The position numbers and the translations under genes were made by a program. The notes beneath the pieces were generated by a model, which saw only the letters and a program-made list of their open reading frames with translations, was not told the DNA's origin and ran no database searches. 64,000 bases of DNA from Lonicera japonica (lineage: Eukaryota > Streptophyta > Magnoliopsida > Dipsacales > Caprifoliaceae), in assembly GCA_021464415.1 (NCBI GenBank), contig JAKCWG010000512.1, positions 62,001 through 126,000 on the forward strand. Reading direction: 5' to 3'. Shown here one piece after another: positions 1 to 11,584 of the stretch (its first letter is position 1; each line of letters starts with the position of its first letter).

Positions 1-340
1 TATTCATATTCAAATTCAAGTCATTGTTTTTTAGAAATAAGGAGCAAAAATATAGATACAATGTTTTCTGTTTAGTTACTATTTTATTTGTGCATTTATA
101 AGAATAAAATACATTAAATAAAATGATGAATTATCTTGTCATCATACATGTGACAAAAAAATCTTAGCATTGTGCAGTTAATTCAATAATAAAGGTATGC
201 GTTAATGACTTTTTTTTAAAGATTATCACAATATGCCATTAATAAGAAACATATTCTTATAAAATGCCATTTTTTTGTATTATAGTATAATTAACTTGTG
301 TCATTTTAGTATATATTAAGATTTTTTTTATTATATATAA

Positions 341-486
341 TTCGGTTCAGTTCGGTTTTGGACTAGCTTACCCAAAACCCGAACCAAACTTTTTAGTTTC
401 AGTTTGGTTTTCTTGTTTTCAGTTTCGATTTTTTTTGGTTCGGGGTTTTACAAATCGGTTCGGTCTGTTTTCGGATTTGCCTTAAC
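341..486. repeat. degenerate TTCGGTT-type minisatellite
   Basis: Short runs of TTCGGTT, GGTTTTGG and GTTCGG recur in both orientations over about 145 bp. This composition is common in decayed plant transposon ends, but I see no matching terminal inverted repeat, so no element is assigned. The 340 bp before it are plain AT-rich sequence with no gene. Confidence 0.4.
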
Positions 487-491
487 ACCCT

Positions 492-1550
492 TACACATAA
501 TAACCACATGTTTTTGTCCACATACATATTCTTAGGGTTTTTATTTGGTAATTATTTATGTATATCGTCTTAATATTGCTTATGAAGTTTGATATTAAGC
601 TCGCATTTATTGATACACACGCATGTTCAAAATAGTAGTTGCACTGGTTGAAGAATCCACAGGGATTGCTACTTCACCAATGTATCAGTGTCTAATTAAT
701 ACGTCTAAGAGTGTTAGCATAATCAAGGACTATATACAAGCTTGAGAAGGAAGTGAAGCACTGTGTGAAATACCTAAAGGTTTCAGACGTTATTTGAAGT
801 AGTTTAGCATGAGAAATACATTAAAGGTTCAAACAAGGGAAGGGCACATTAGACAATCTCACTTTGTGTTGTGACTGTTTTAAATAGTTGCAATTGCACT
901 AATCTGATGCTAGTCTTTAGGCAAGCACGAGATTGAACCCTAGGGACTTGACGGATGGAACGTTTGTTATCTCACTCAATAATCTTAATTAGTACTTAAT
1001 CTAGCTTAAAAATCAGGATGGATAAATTATCAACTAAAAACACGAATAAAATAATCAATAAATTAAATACAAGGATGACAGAGTCATATTATATATCTGA
1101 TATCATCTTCCTATGATTAATGCCTGATAAAATCTACCCTTATCTCTCCCAAATTTGGTCTTTCGACTTTATAAGATGCGGAATATGAAAACAATTAAGT
1201 CCAATTAATCTTTCAAATCTAATGGTTAATTCTTGTACATCCAAGCGTATGTTTAAGGTCAAAATACTCACTATACTCGTCAAAACACAGTGTATATCAT
1301 CTTTTAATAAATCATAAACTGAATCAAACAAATTGTAATTAAAATCCAATCTTATTTTTTTATCACTTAAAATAGGCCTCTAATATGAAGAATTATTTTT
1401 TAGATTAAAATTGGTAGACTCAATTGGCCTGGATACGTACAATGAAATTATTCAAATATATTCACTCTCAATCTTAAAAAATAACCTAACCTAATATACA
1501 TATAATTAAAACGCAAAATGTAATTAAACAATGCATAATTAAATAAATTA
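492..1550 (+). repeat. dispersed repeat family R1, copy A
   Basis: This segment matches 22981-24045 in the same orientation over about 1.06 kb, with scattered substitutions and small indels. A further 50 bp of homology resumes at 2641-2694 (matching 24046-24098), so the copy is split by the insertion at 1551-2638. No long ORF is present and no retrotransposon domain is visible. It may be a non-coding part of an old LTR element, but the family is not recognised. Confidence 0.75.
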
Positions 1551-2638
1551 AAAACTTACCTGAACGCGGGACAATAAATTAAAGATAAAAATTCTCAATT
1601 ATTAATTGCTTGAAAGTATCCACTCTAAATATAAACAAGAGATAATGGGTTATAAGGGCTCACTCCGTAATTTTTTACAACTCAAAGGACGGACTCATGT
1701 TTAATAAAGGGAAGCAGTACTAATTTCATAATTTGGTTATACAATAAGGACACTTTTCATAATATTAATTTATTTTAAGGAAAATAATAAATGTTGATGG
1801 ACAAAAATACCCTGTTATATCATTTGTTCTAATTATACAAAAGACATATTATTCTCTCTTACATACACATAGTTTAGAGAGAGAAAATAGAGAACAAGAG
1901 AAAAGAGAAGTTGTCTCACCAATAATCTCACCTCTTCCACCACCACCACCACCACCACTACCACCTAACTCTCCGATCGTATCATCGAGAGGAGTGAGCG
2001 CCGTTCTCTTCTTCTTCTTCTTCTTTTTTTCTGGATGTGCAATCGTAAAACATATATAACTTTTGATCGAACCGTTAGATTTGGCTGATTTTTGGATATG
2101 TTGTTCGAAAGGCAAAGTTATAATAATTGCGCAAAAAATTAAGACAATCAGATGTGTTTTACTATCGAAATCGACCAATTTCGACAGCCTAGTGTGATTT
2201 GAAAAAAAATATGACAGTAACTTTTTTTTACCAACCCTACGTCGATCCATATATATATACATATAAATAAATTAAGTAGATGTTGATCTCATCAATTTTG
2301 TTGTTCTCTGTTTTGTAATGGTGCTAAAAACATTTTAGCACCTTCTGGTTTATTGTCCAAGTGGTATTACCATATGTTTGTTGTTCAGAAGGCGTTAAAT
2401 ACATTTAGCACCTTCTGTTTGCTGTCCAGGGGGTGCTAAATGCATTTAGCACCTTTTGGTTGCTGTTAGTATCATAATGAGACGATATTATAAGGAAGTG
2501 GTATTAGTGTTTTTTTTGTACAGTGTCCTTAATTTACATGGCTAATTTTTAAATGTCTTTTATAATTATATTATTATTAGAATGAGCCCTTATACCTAAT
2601 TGTCCCTATAAACAAATAGTGTTGCTCTTTAATTCGGT
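1551..2638. mobile_element. insertion in R1 copy A, MULE/MITE-like
   Basis: Compared with R1 copy B, copy A carries about 1.09 kb of extra DNA flanked by the 9-bp direct repeat AATAAATTA (1542-1550 and 2639-2647). Nine-base target duplications are typical of Mutator-like elements, although this one is AT-rich and could arise by chance. Inside it, TATAAGGGCTCA near 1650 is matched by its reverse complement near 2592, and further inverted similarity continues inwards. The interior holds a purine-rich stretch, CCACCA and CTTCTT tracts that look like a captured 5' UTR, and a set of hairpins. No transposase is encoded. The apparent 137-codon minus ORF at 1849-2262 is low-complexity translation. 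Confidence 0.55.
2320..2453. repeat. three GGTGCTAAAT...GCACC hairpins
   Basis: Three short near-perfect palindromes sit at 2320-2342, 2391-2412 and 2432-2453, each of the form GGTGCTAAA-loop-TTTAGCACC. They are separated by related TTCTGGTTTGCTGTCCAG spacers. They lie inside the insertion 1551-2638 and could fold as DNA cruciforms or RNA hairpins. Confidence 0.7.
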
Positions 2639-2696
2639 AATAAATTAGACAGTCTAAGAGAAGAGAATACTGGAAAAAAAAAGAATTGCTGCTAGT

Positions 2697-4266
2697 GTAA
2701 TAATTTAAACAAATGTTTTTGGAAAGATTCGGGGCTTTTCGGAAGCTAATTCGATTTGGAATCGGATATCTGACAATCCTCGAGATTCGTTCGTCAATAG
2801 TATATTACAGTTTAATAATTTAAACTGGCATTGACGAATTCAGTATTCTCATATTGGATATTTACGTAAGCACCGTGATTTATAGATTAAATCGGATACA
2901 AACGTGTATTGATTCCTTCGTAAACAAAGACTGATAAAATCGAATTTTTGTGAAATTAACTGATAAAAATATGTTTAAAAATGGTTTACAGCTCATTCTA
3001 GGCCTTCGGTTTTGAAAATGGGTTTAAATATGAAATATGGACAGATTTTGAGATAAACAATAATTTTTACATGTAATTGATCAATTATAACTGATAAAAC
3101 TAAAGATAGATAGAAAATTAAAGCTAGACTGATATAAAAAATACCTAAGAGCCTCGAAAATAGTATAATACTATTTTATAGCACTGTTCTCGAAGTCCTA
3201 AAGCTGTCTGATACTTCAAATGGGGTCAGTGCAAGTGTATTTATAGCTATAGAATAATTAATGGGCTGGGCTGAAAGGGCGTGTCCATGGACACGAGGCG
3301 TGTCTGCGGACAAGCCCCTGATTTACATGCGTACCGATTTTTTTGCAATTTTGGCCAAAATAAACATCGGATTAATCTTATTTTTTAATATATTATTACC
3401 TATGCTAATACCTGCCTACTGTCCAAATTTCAGAGTTTTTCGACATCTGGAAGGCCTTCGTTTGATTTTTCAAGCCGAATTCCTGATTTTTCTAATTCCC
3501 GAAGATCCGACCATCGGATCGAGTTGAGTTTTGAATATGTTATTACCAGTAACATTTCCTAGCTCTCCACAAAATTTCATGATTTTTGGAGGTCAAAAAG
3601 TATCAAAACGAGAAAAAACAAAAAATCATCTTTGAGGGGTTTGTCCGTTGACACAAGCCTTTGCTTGTGTCCCCGCTACACACACAGGTGTGTGGCGTGA
3701 GGATACACCCTCTAATGTGTGTGTCCTCACAACACACACCTTTGTGTGTCATGGGGACACACCCCTGGGGATGTGTGTCCGTACGCGGTTTTGTTAATTC
3801 CCGACAAACGGCTTATCGCATCGATTTGATTTTTTAGTATGTTGTTCCCCATTATATTCCATGTACACTGACTAAATTTGGATCATTTAGACTTTGGGAA
3901 GGTCGTATTTTGATTACCCAAAGTAAACTCTCAGTTTTCTGAATTTTCGGAGATCCGGCCGTTGGATTGAACTGATTTTTGAGTATGTTTCTCCTTGTGG
4001 AAATATATATTAACCCTAAAAGTTTGAGGATGATCATAAATGACTAACTCTCCTTTCATAAGTTTCCAGGAGTTTTGAGGATTTTCTATTCCGGCGGCTC
4101 CCGGTAATTCTCGTAACTTTTTATCTGAGTGCCCTTTTGGCTTTCTTCTTTGACCTATATCACATGTATATGGTATGTATGCATCTAGGAATGCTTGTGA
4201 ATTCATGTTTGCTCATTTTTTTAGAGTTCAAAATTCTTGCGGTGATCGCAAAATGAGGTGTTCACA
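2697..4266 (+). mobile_element. 5'-truncated LTR related to the solo LTR at 39771-41357
   Basis: About 1.5 kb aligns along its length with 40210-41357, from the AACAAATGTTTT region through GGGCTTTTCGGAAGCTAATTC to a shared end, here GAGGTGTTCACA. The first roughly 430 bp of the LTR are missing. TATTTATAG near 3238-3246 is a likely TATA-like box. Downstream, at 3272-3310 and 3636-3785, it carries GTGTCC/GGACAC hairpin repeats that are longer than in the related LTR. The short ORFs inside are not genes. The LTR type resembles Tat/Ogre-like Gypsy elements, but no internal domain is attached here. Confidence 0.7.
3636..3785. repeat. GTGTGTCC hairpin cluster inside LTR
   Basis: Alternating copies of ACACAC(C) and GTGTGTCC(T/C) form several overlapping inverted repeats over 150 bp. 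A 14-bp perfect palindrome, GTGTCCATGGACAC, lies upstream at about 3282-3295. The cluster occupies the same place in the LTR as different hairpin repeats in the two sister LTRs. Confidence 0.65.
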
Positions 4267-4559
4267 TCCCTCGATCCATAACTCCCTGGTAAAAGTCACT
4301 CATCTGAAGTATGTCCACTCACTAGTACTAATAATAACGAGTTTAATGATGGAAAATATATGTTAACCAGTCGGTCAATCCATGGTTAGGTATCCAAAAG
4401 ACATAACCCTACCCTTCATGCAAAATCAAAATATCCAGTTGTAAATTACATCTCCACGAGTAGATTATTTACGAAATATGAGTCATTTATGAATCAAATA
4501 TCTATTGACACTCCTATTTAACAGAATCATTCCTTAGCAGAGTATCTAAACCAAATACC

Positions 4560-5247
4560 TACTAACCAAGTTTGCTATCAAAGATTGGTTGTGTGGTTAA
4601 TATATTTGGCCCACACAGGCCAGATGTAGCATATGCCGTTAGTGTGGTAAGTCAGTTCATGCACAATCCGAGTGAAAGTCATATGGATGCTGTAGTTAGA
4701 ATTTTGATATACTTAAAGTCCTCTTTAAGCAGAGGAGTGATGTTTTCTAAACATAAAAACTGTCTTGAAGTTTGTGGTTTCATGATGCGGATTAGGCCGG
4801 GAGTATCACTGATAGAAAGTCAATGTCAAGGTACTTGACCTTTGTAGGAGGTAATCTTGTTACATGGAGAGCAAGAAACAAAACTTTGTGGCTAGATCCA
4901 GTGCCGAGGCCGAGTATAGAGGGATGGCTCATGGAGTATGTGAATTGCTGTGATTAAGAAATTTGATGTGTCATTTAGGTTTTGAACCTAAAAATGCTAT
5001 TTAGTGGTATTGTGACAACAAGGCAGCTATTGATATATCGCAGAATCCAGTGCAGCATGATCGTACTAAACATGTGGAGGTTGATCATCATTTTATAAAG
5101 GATAAACTAGATACCAAACTTGTTAACTTTCCTTTCGTCTCCATTGAAGAGCAGCTTGTAGATATCCTCATAAAAGGAGTTTCCAGAAAAGCATTTTATG
5201 ACTCACTGAGCAAGTTAGGCATGCTCGATATCTATGCACCAACTTGA
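4560..5247 (+). pseudogene. Ty1/Copia retrotransposon RT C-terminus and RNase H, broken
   Basis: Reading frames at 4572-4838 and 5050-5247, plus the out-of-frame DNA between them, encode the end of a Copia polyprotein. Visible motifs are the post-RT segment VAYAVSVVSQFMHNPSE, an RNase H stretch ending in sequence akin to ARSSAEAEYRGMAHGVCEL, a degenerate YCDNKAAI motif, and the highly conserved QHDRTKHVEVDHHFIKDKL. It ends in SKLGMLDIYAPT, the usual end of plant Copia pol. Frameshifts and stops break the frame, and gag, protease, integrase and most of RT are absent. The 3' LTR follows within 10 bp. Function is lost. Confidence 0.9.
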
Positions 5248-5255
5248 TGAGGGAG

Positions 5256-5398
5256 TGTTAGAATATATTAGGTTTCCTTATAGTATCTATTTCCATAGTT
5301 TTCCCTTATACATAACCCTATAAATAGGGTCCTCCTGTATCAATTCTTTATCCAAAGCAATACAACTCATTCTCTCTCTAGAATATTTGACTAATACA
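5256..5398 (+). mobile_element. 3' LTR of the Copia fragment
   Basis: A purine-rich tract (GATGAGGGAG) directly follows the pol stop codon and is followed by TGTTAGAATATATT, a standard Copia LTR start. CCTATAAATAGGG near 5320 is a TATA-like box. The segment ends near ACTAATACA. At about 143 bp it is short, so its 3' end is approximate. Confidence 0.65.
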
Positions 5399-5924
5399 AT
5401 CTATTTGTATATATATACATATATGTACATTTAAGCTTATAAATATACATAAAAATAGAATAAAAATTATAAATAAAATGATGTAATGTGAACATAGTGA
5501 GTAAAGAGATGGCAAAATGACTTGATCTAAAGAGTTGTTAACCCAACATACTCTAATTTGGCGAGTTTGGGGCGAGTCCTTTTAATGAACTAGGCTGGAT
5601 TTAAATTTTCGAACATAAAATTTATACTAAGTTTGTTTAGGTTTGCGTAAAATAAATCAATTTGACCCGTAATTGCAATGGGCCAATGCGGTGTAGTGTG
5701 GGTTCTGCCCTAAGCGTACAATCAAGTGAGGCAGTTTTGGGATGAGTGTATTTGATCTACTAGTAATGTAGGCTGAAATTTTATGTGGATTCATGAACCT
5801 TTCTTTTTTAATATATATACATGGTGGTGGGTACACGGATAGACTCTGGTTTGACACCGGAAGGGATGGAGATTCTAACTAGCGATATCGATCTTCCTTA
5901 ATAATGGAACTTAATTTTATCACT
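5399..5924. other. no gene seen
   Basis: AT-rich DNA between the Copia fragment and EVE1. Only short chance ORFs are present, and no repeat in the window matches it. Confidence 0.5.
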
Positions 5925-5961
5925 TGAAATCGGGAAAAGGAAAAAAAACATATGGGTGCAT

Positions 5962-6004
<43 letters not shown>

Positions 6005-6037
6005 CCATATGTTTTTTTTCCTTTTCCCGATTTTGCC
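5925..6037. repeat. inverted repeat with (TA)n core at the EVE1 left junction
   Basis: Two arms of about 36 bp are perfect or nearly perfect inverted copies, reading AAATCGGGAAAAGG...ATGGGTGCATA and its complement. They are separated by about 40 bp of (TA)n. Viral coding sequence starts just to the right. The unit can form a long cruciform. It probably arose when viral DNA and its inverted end were joined at a TA microsatellite. Confidence 0.85.
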
Positions 6038-6801
6038 AATATGGGTCTATACTTTGCCAATATAGACATTTTCTGCTACCTCCTAACACAACCCAACAAC
6101 GTCTTTCTCCATACACCCAAAAGGCCCTAAAAGCTCTCGGCAGACCATACCGTCAACCATGCCCTCAACAAATCCAGCCAACCCATGTTCCCCAGTCCCA
6201 ACCAATTTCCTGTTACCTACTTTCCCAGGAAAACCCAGATTGTGATTTTCCTCCCCAGGAAGATTATGATAACCTCTCCACTCAGACCACCCATAAATGG
6301 AAAATCCAAAACCCTACTTCCATTGGTTCTGATGGACAAGTCAAAAAACTCTCAGCAGCAGAAGCAGCCTTAAATTGGCAAGCAGAAAATGCCGTGGCAC
6401 AAAATAAACTTCTTACTCAGATAGCTCAACAGACTAGACAGATCAGTTCCCAAGTTTCCTCCATTTCTACCATGGAAGAAGCCATTGCAGATATAAAAAT
6501 GAGAATTAAGGTTCTCAATGATACAATGCGTTCTGTCTCCATGACTATCAGAGATTTTACTAGCACGGCAGAATTCTTTCGAGATAAAGAAACTGAAAAA
6601 CGAGCCCTTCAGGTTCAATTAGAATCTCTTGAAAGAAGTGAGGCTATAAAGCATCAAGCTGCTAATTACCCTTCTTCTTATCCTAAAACTATCCCTCAAA
6701 CCGTTAGCCCGACATCGGATTTTTCAAATTATTCGGTGTTTTACCCACCAGAAGTCCCTACTTCTCGTCCATATAACCCCGCTAAATATTCCCTTTTCTA
6801 G
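6019..6801 (+). pseudogene. EVE1 polyprotein, coiled-coil segment before the coat protein
   Basis: An open frame of about 260 codons, continuous with the AT tract upstream. The first part is proline- and glutamine-rich. A helical, coiled-coil-like part follows, from around LSAAEAALNWQAENAVAQNK through STMEEAIADIKMRIKVLND to about 6640. The frame ends at TAG 6799-6801. The +1 frame is open from 6800 and carries on with similar proline-rich sequence, so this is a frameshift rather than a true gene end. In family members this region lies between movement and coat proteins and may assist assembly or vector transmission; that role is inferred. Confidence 0.75.
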
Positions 6802-8203
6802 TAAATCTCAGCCCCAATCCATAAACCTTTGGGACGAACCACCCAAAAGACGATTACCCCCATGGTCAACCTCTCCACCAAAACCTAAACCAAAGTTTGT
6901 TCCCCCCAAATCAAACTATCCTTATAAAGCCAAACAGCCTGATCAAGTGGATTGGTCCAAACCCCTTCGTGCAATTACACCCCCTCCTACAGCCAGACAA
7001 GTCAGAGGATTGGATCCATTTCGTACTCCTTTGCAAACCGTACCTCCTCCATCTCAGCCACAGCAGATTACTTCCCATACTACTCCGAAAACAACCCCCT
7101 CAGTCTATACCCCTCCAACTGAGCCACCTGATGTTATCCAAGGTGCTTCAACTAAACCTCTGGACATGTTTACCATGGAAGCTTTTGAAAATCATTCTGT
7201 CAATCAGATAGGATCTTTTCTCAAAGCTCTCGCCCTCACAGATCGTGAACTAGTAAAAACCGACTCAAATGACTTGTTCCAAGCCTTTGATCAGCTTTAC
7301 TCAACCCAGCCAACACAACCAGCAGAATCAACCACAGAACCTATGGTTGAAGATCCCCCTGACCTGATAAATGTCCCTTTAAATCAACCAGCCCCTCAGA
7401 CAAACCATGCTCATGATAACCATGTTCGATTTACTCTTGATGATATCAAGCCGAATCAGTGGCGTGAACGATTTTTCCAGTTCAAAGCATGGATGATTGC
7501 TGACAATGAGCTCTATGATCTCAGATCAGTCATTAAGATATTCTTAGCTCGTGTTGTTGGCCGATTACATGATTGGTATGATGCACTTGGAGAATACAGA
7601 CAGCTCCAATTCCAGCAAATCACTTCAATTGATGTATTCTTAGGATCCATTTACAATGAATTCCTTGGAAATCCTTCCAAATTTGCTGATATTGCTCGTA
7701 CTGAATTCATGGGAATGAAGTGTTGCTCCCTCCAAGAAAGAGATTTAGAACGTCATTATGATAGAATGTCGAAAAGGTTCTATACTATTGGCGGTCTTGA
7801 TGATTTAAATCTCAAGCGGGTTTTCTTCCAGTCTTTCCCAGATGCTTTAGTCTCTGAAGCACAAAAAACCCTGAAGATGCAGAATATTGAGCTCAAAGAT
7901 CTCTATGTTGGCCGTATTTATGAGCATCTTCTTGATTCTGTTGAAAGAATTTGTGATCGCAAAAAGCTCATGGACGATATGGAAAAAACCAACAAGGTGC
8001 TCAAATCTGCGTGTAACAAAGACCACTAGAAGATCAAGTGTAAGAACAAAGAAGGCTGTGATTGTTCTCAACACAAGAAGGCTTATAAGAAGAAATATCG
8101 AAAGCATTCCTCGCATCGCCACAAAAATTTTGACGACACTTTTGTCAAACCATTCAAGAGACAGAAGTTCAAGAAAAAGAAGTTCAAAAAATTTAAATTC
8201 GTT
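6802..8203 (+). pseudogene. EVE1 coat-protein (gag-like) region
   Basis: A proline-rich linker leads into a coat-like core at roughly 7430-8000, with the motifs HVRFTLDDIKPNQWRERFF, VGRLHDWYDALGEYRQLQF and ERHYDRMSKRFYTIGGLDD. Related sequence is found in EVE2 at 47609-47794. The core is followed by TAG at 8027-8029. The same frame then continues through a lysine/histidine-rich basic stretch to the CCHC finger. This basic stretch before a zinc finger is typical of pararetroviral coat proteins, which bind nucleic acid. The TAG is read as an inactivating mutation. Confidence 0.8.
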
Positions 8204-9175
8204 ATGAAAAGGAACTTTAGAGGAAAGAAATCTGACAAGTGTTTCTTATGCCATAAACCTGGTCATTTTGCAAAGAACTGTCATGATTCTACAAAGAAGA
8301 CACAATTCATGAATCTTCTCCATCAACTTGCACCTGAAATTGCAGAATCAGATGTTGAATCCGTTCTCTCAGCCCAAGATGAGGCATCTCAAGGTTGCTT
8401 AATGCAATTAGCTTTCACTGAGTCTGAAGCATCAGATGCTGAATCAGAAGCCCTTAGTGAAACGGCTAGTTCAGACCTTTCCACCGAACTAGAAGAAGCA
8501 GTTCTTTCCTTACAGCAACTTGCCTTCTCTCAAGAGGAATGTCTCATTATCCAATCTCCTCATGCCAAAGTAAAAATATTCCCTGAGCCATATTCCAAGC
8601 CTATAACTGTTTTGGCCCTTTTCGATACCGGTTCCACTAAAACCATGATTAATCCTAGTTTACTTCCTGCTACAATATGGAAACCTTGCCGTTTAGCCTT
8701 TCGTGTTGCTAATGGTGAAATCCTCTATGCTGATAAAGTTAGTAAACCAATCCTTATCCAACCCTTTCCTGGCCTCAGAATCAAGCATGCAGTCTATGGC
8801 AGCAGTGCTACCCAAAAGGAATTAATGATAGGATGGGATCTTATCAAGAAAATGCAAGTACAATTTGCTGATAATGGTCTCAAATACAAGAAGCAATTCC
8901 TTCCATGGCATGATCCAGATGCAGCTCTCATGTACTATCAAGCTGCTCCAGCATATCCAATTGATCCAGGGATAACATTGGATACTCTTAAAAGGAAGCT
9001 TGTCACCATGTCTTGCGTAGACTCCCATGTTGATTTTCTCACCAAATGTCAGAACCCGCTTTGGCGAAATAGCAAATTCTTTGTCACACTCCCCTTCAAG
9101 CTTAATGAAGATGTTAATCCCACAAGAGCATCTCACTCTAGAATGAATCCGGAACACCAGTCCCTTGCTCTTTAG
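8204..9175 (+). pseudogene. EVE1 CCHC finger and aspartic protease region
   Basis: The CCHC zinc knuckle CFLCHKPGHFAKNC lies at 8240-8281. An acidic serine/glutamate-rich stretch follows. The retropepsin-type protease has its catalytic DTG at 8624-8632 (ALFDTGSTKTMINPS), then flap-like and ELMIGWDLIKKMQ segments near 8820. The frame runs on towards the RT and carries the family-typical KLNEDVNPTRASHSRMNPE before TAG at 9173-9175. Two more stops follow in frame at 9194-9199. The protease would process the polyprotein. Key residues are intact although the gene is broken. Confidence 0.9.
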
Positions 9176-9199
9176 GGATTAGTTTCTCTAAAATAGTAA

Positions 9200-10849
9200 C
9201 ATCTTATTGAAGAAACAACCTCCCCATGGGCGTGTGAAACATTTTATGTGAATAAGCGATCTGAACAAGTTAGAGGAAAAATGAGGCTAGTAATCAATTA
9301 TCAGCCACTGAACTACTTCCTAGCCAGTGACAAATTTCCTCTACCCCAGAAACATTCCCTGTTTAGTCATCTTTCAAATGCAAATGTTTTCTCCAAGTTT
9401 GATTTGAAAGCCGGTTTTTGGCAGCTAGGCATCACTCCCACTGATCGTCCAAAAACAGCATTTTGCATTCCTGGTTTTCACTACCAATGGACAGTAATGC
9501 CCTTTGGATTGAAGAATGCTCCATCTGTTTTCCAAAAAACAATGATGTCTATCTTTGAACCTATTGCAGCAAATGCATTAATCTATATTGATGACATTTT
9601 GCTCTTCAGTCAGAATGAAGCAGAACATCTCAAGCTCCTTCACCATTTCCATCACATAGTTCTTTCCCATGGAATTATGCTCTCTGAAAAGAAGATGGTT
9701 ATTGGTACAACAAAAATTGAGTTCCTTGGAATGATGATCAAGAATGGTAAATTCCAACTTCAGCCTCACATCGCTAAGGATTTGCAAAAATTCCCAGACA
9801 AGTTAACAAGCAAAACTCAAATCCAGCAGTTTCTTGGTTTGGTGAATTATATGTCTCAATTCATTCAGAAGGTCGCTACATATACTGCTCCTCTTTCAGC
9901 TCTTTTGAAGAAATCACCGTCACCATGGTCAGAAGCTCAGACTACAGCAGGTAAGAAGTTGAAAGAACTCACATCCCATTTACCAGATCTACAAATCCCT
10001 TCAGATGGCCAAAGGATTTTGCAAACTGATGCAAGCAATGAATTTTGGGCAGCAATCCTATTGGAAGAAAGGAATGGTACTAGAACTCCTTGCGGATACA
10101 AGTCCGGAAAATTCAAGCAGGGTGAATTACACTATCACTCAACTTTCAAGGAAATTCTAGCAGTAAAAAGAGGAATAGAGAAATTCCAATTTCATCTTAT
10201 TGGTTACCATATTAAGATTGAAATGGATATGTCTTCATTTCCAACCATGATCCAGTTCAAGAATAAGCAAATCCCAAATTCCCAGTTGTTAAGATGGTCA
10301 GAATGGTTCTCACAATGGGATTATGAAGTCAAACACATTCAGGGAAAAAACAATGTTATTGCTGACTTCTTTTCTCGACAAGGCGCAACTGAACAGATAA
10401 AATCCTCATCCCACATCGCTCCTTTCATAAAAGAGCCCTTTTGCAAGCCCTTTAAATTTAATGACCCTAAAACACAAACCGCATCCTGCCTTCCAGTCAT
10501 ATATACCTTCACCCAAGTCATGAACCCTTTCCAAGCTAGTTCCTCAATAGCCAGCTCATCAAAGTCCTACCCAGAATCTTCTCACCCCTTCCAGTTTTCA
10601 GACTTTGAGCAAGCTCTTGATCCCATGACAGCAATCTCTCTTCTTCCTCCTGAACTCCAAGAGGATGTTGTCAAATTTGCCATAGATCTTCGAGCAAAAG
10701 ACATTGTTATCAAGTATTTAGAAATATTACTTGAAAAGCATGGCCTTTGTTTTCGTGGCCTTCGACTTCATCCCACTTACCCGTTTTGTTCTCTTTTCCA
10801 TATCCATTACTGCTACAGAGTCCCAAAAATAGCCCTCATCTTCCTCTAG
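9200..10849 (+). pseudogene. EVE1 reverse transcriptase and RNase H
   Basis: The RT domain carries KMRLVINYQPLN, FSKFDLKAGFWQLGI, MPFGLKNAPSVFQK and the catalytic YIDD at 9584-9595. The connection has FLGLVNYMSQFI. RNase H starts at LQTDASNEFWAAIL (aspartate at 10028-10030) and runs through YHSTFKEILAVKRGIEKFQF to NVIADFFSRQG near 10383. This enzyme copies pregenomic RNA into DNA. The long open stretch (9248-10849) contains no stop, but it is cut off from the upstream domains by three stops at 9173-9199 and ends at TAG 10847-10849. The RT catalytic residues are conserved, unlike EVE2. Confidence 0.95.
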
Positions 10850-11584
10850 TACATTACAAAAGTCTACCATGTTGGCTTTATCTTCAAAGCTCCTGACCTG
10901 CTCCTCTATTTACAGATTGCTACTTCTGATCCAGAAACTCAGCATGCCCATGCAATTTTATATGGAGTTCCAAGTTCGTATAATTTTGTTATATTTTTGA
11001 AATGGTTCAAATCTGTTGAACAGTGGAAGGAAGCCCTCAAAACTCATCATCACACCTATTGCTTAATTCACTTCCATAACCCACTCAGAGTTCCTCACCC
11101 AGACGGTCCAAATGCTACTATTGAAGCTTGGTTTACAGAAAACCTTTCTAAATCAGTAAAAGAACCATACAATCTGAATTATGTTACTTTTCTTAAGAAC
11201 ATCTGTGCACTAAATAAGGTTGATTATTATTCTGTTCCTGATTATGTAAACTTTGACCGTGACCCTTGGCAAAAAGCACCATGGGAAGTATGTGGTCGCT
11301 TGTTTGACAGACTTTTCTCATACTCCATGGCCCATCGTTTCAGAGACTTTGGTGAATTAAGCTCCGACTCAGAACCATTTGTTGGCATGGAATCAGACAC
11401 TGATGATGATGATGATCCTAATGCTGGAAATTTTGGCGAAGAACTTGCTGAACTCGCAAACACCAGCAATGATGAAGATAATGGCCCATACTCTCCAATA
11501 TATGGTCCATACTCGCCAGATACCCCAATCTATGGTCATGATGACTATTATGACCTTGATTATGATGGAAACGAAACAGACTGA
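10850..11584 (+). pseudogene. EVE1 C-terminal domain with acidic tail
   Basis: The RT frame continues past TAG 10847-10849 and is open from 10997 to the stop at 11582-11584. It contains a conserved block (WFKSVEQWKEALKTHHH and NLNYVTFLKNICALNKVDYY) that is also present in EVE2 at 44165-44488. An aspartate/glutamate- and tyrosine-rich tail follows. Both copies keep this domain between RNase H and the promoter, so it is a genuine part of this viral lineage. I do not recognise its function. Its position is that of the downstream ORF or C-terminal extension of other caulimovirids. Confidence 0.75.

Noticed and set aside
1849..2262. 137-codon minus ORF with poly-lysine and poly-glycine
   Set aside because: Produced by CTT and CCACCA tracts; the plus strand looks like a captured 5' UTR instead.
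4175..4366. Small ORF just before the Copia fragment
   Set aside because: It spans the end of the truncated LTR and shows no retrotransposon domain.
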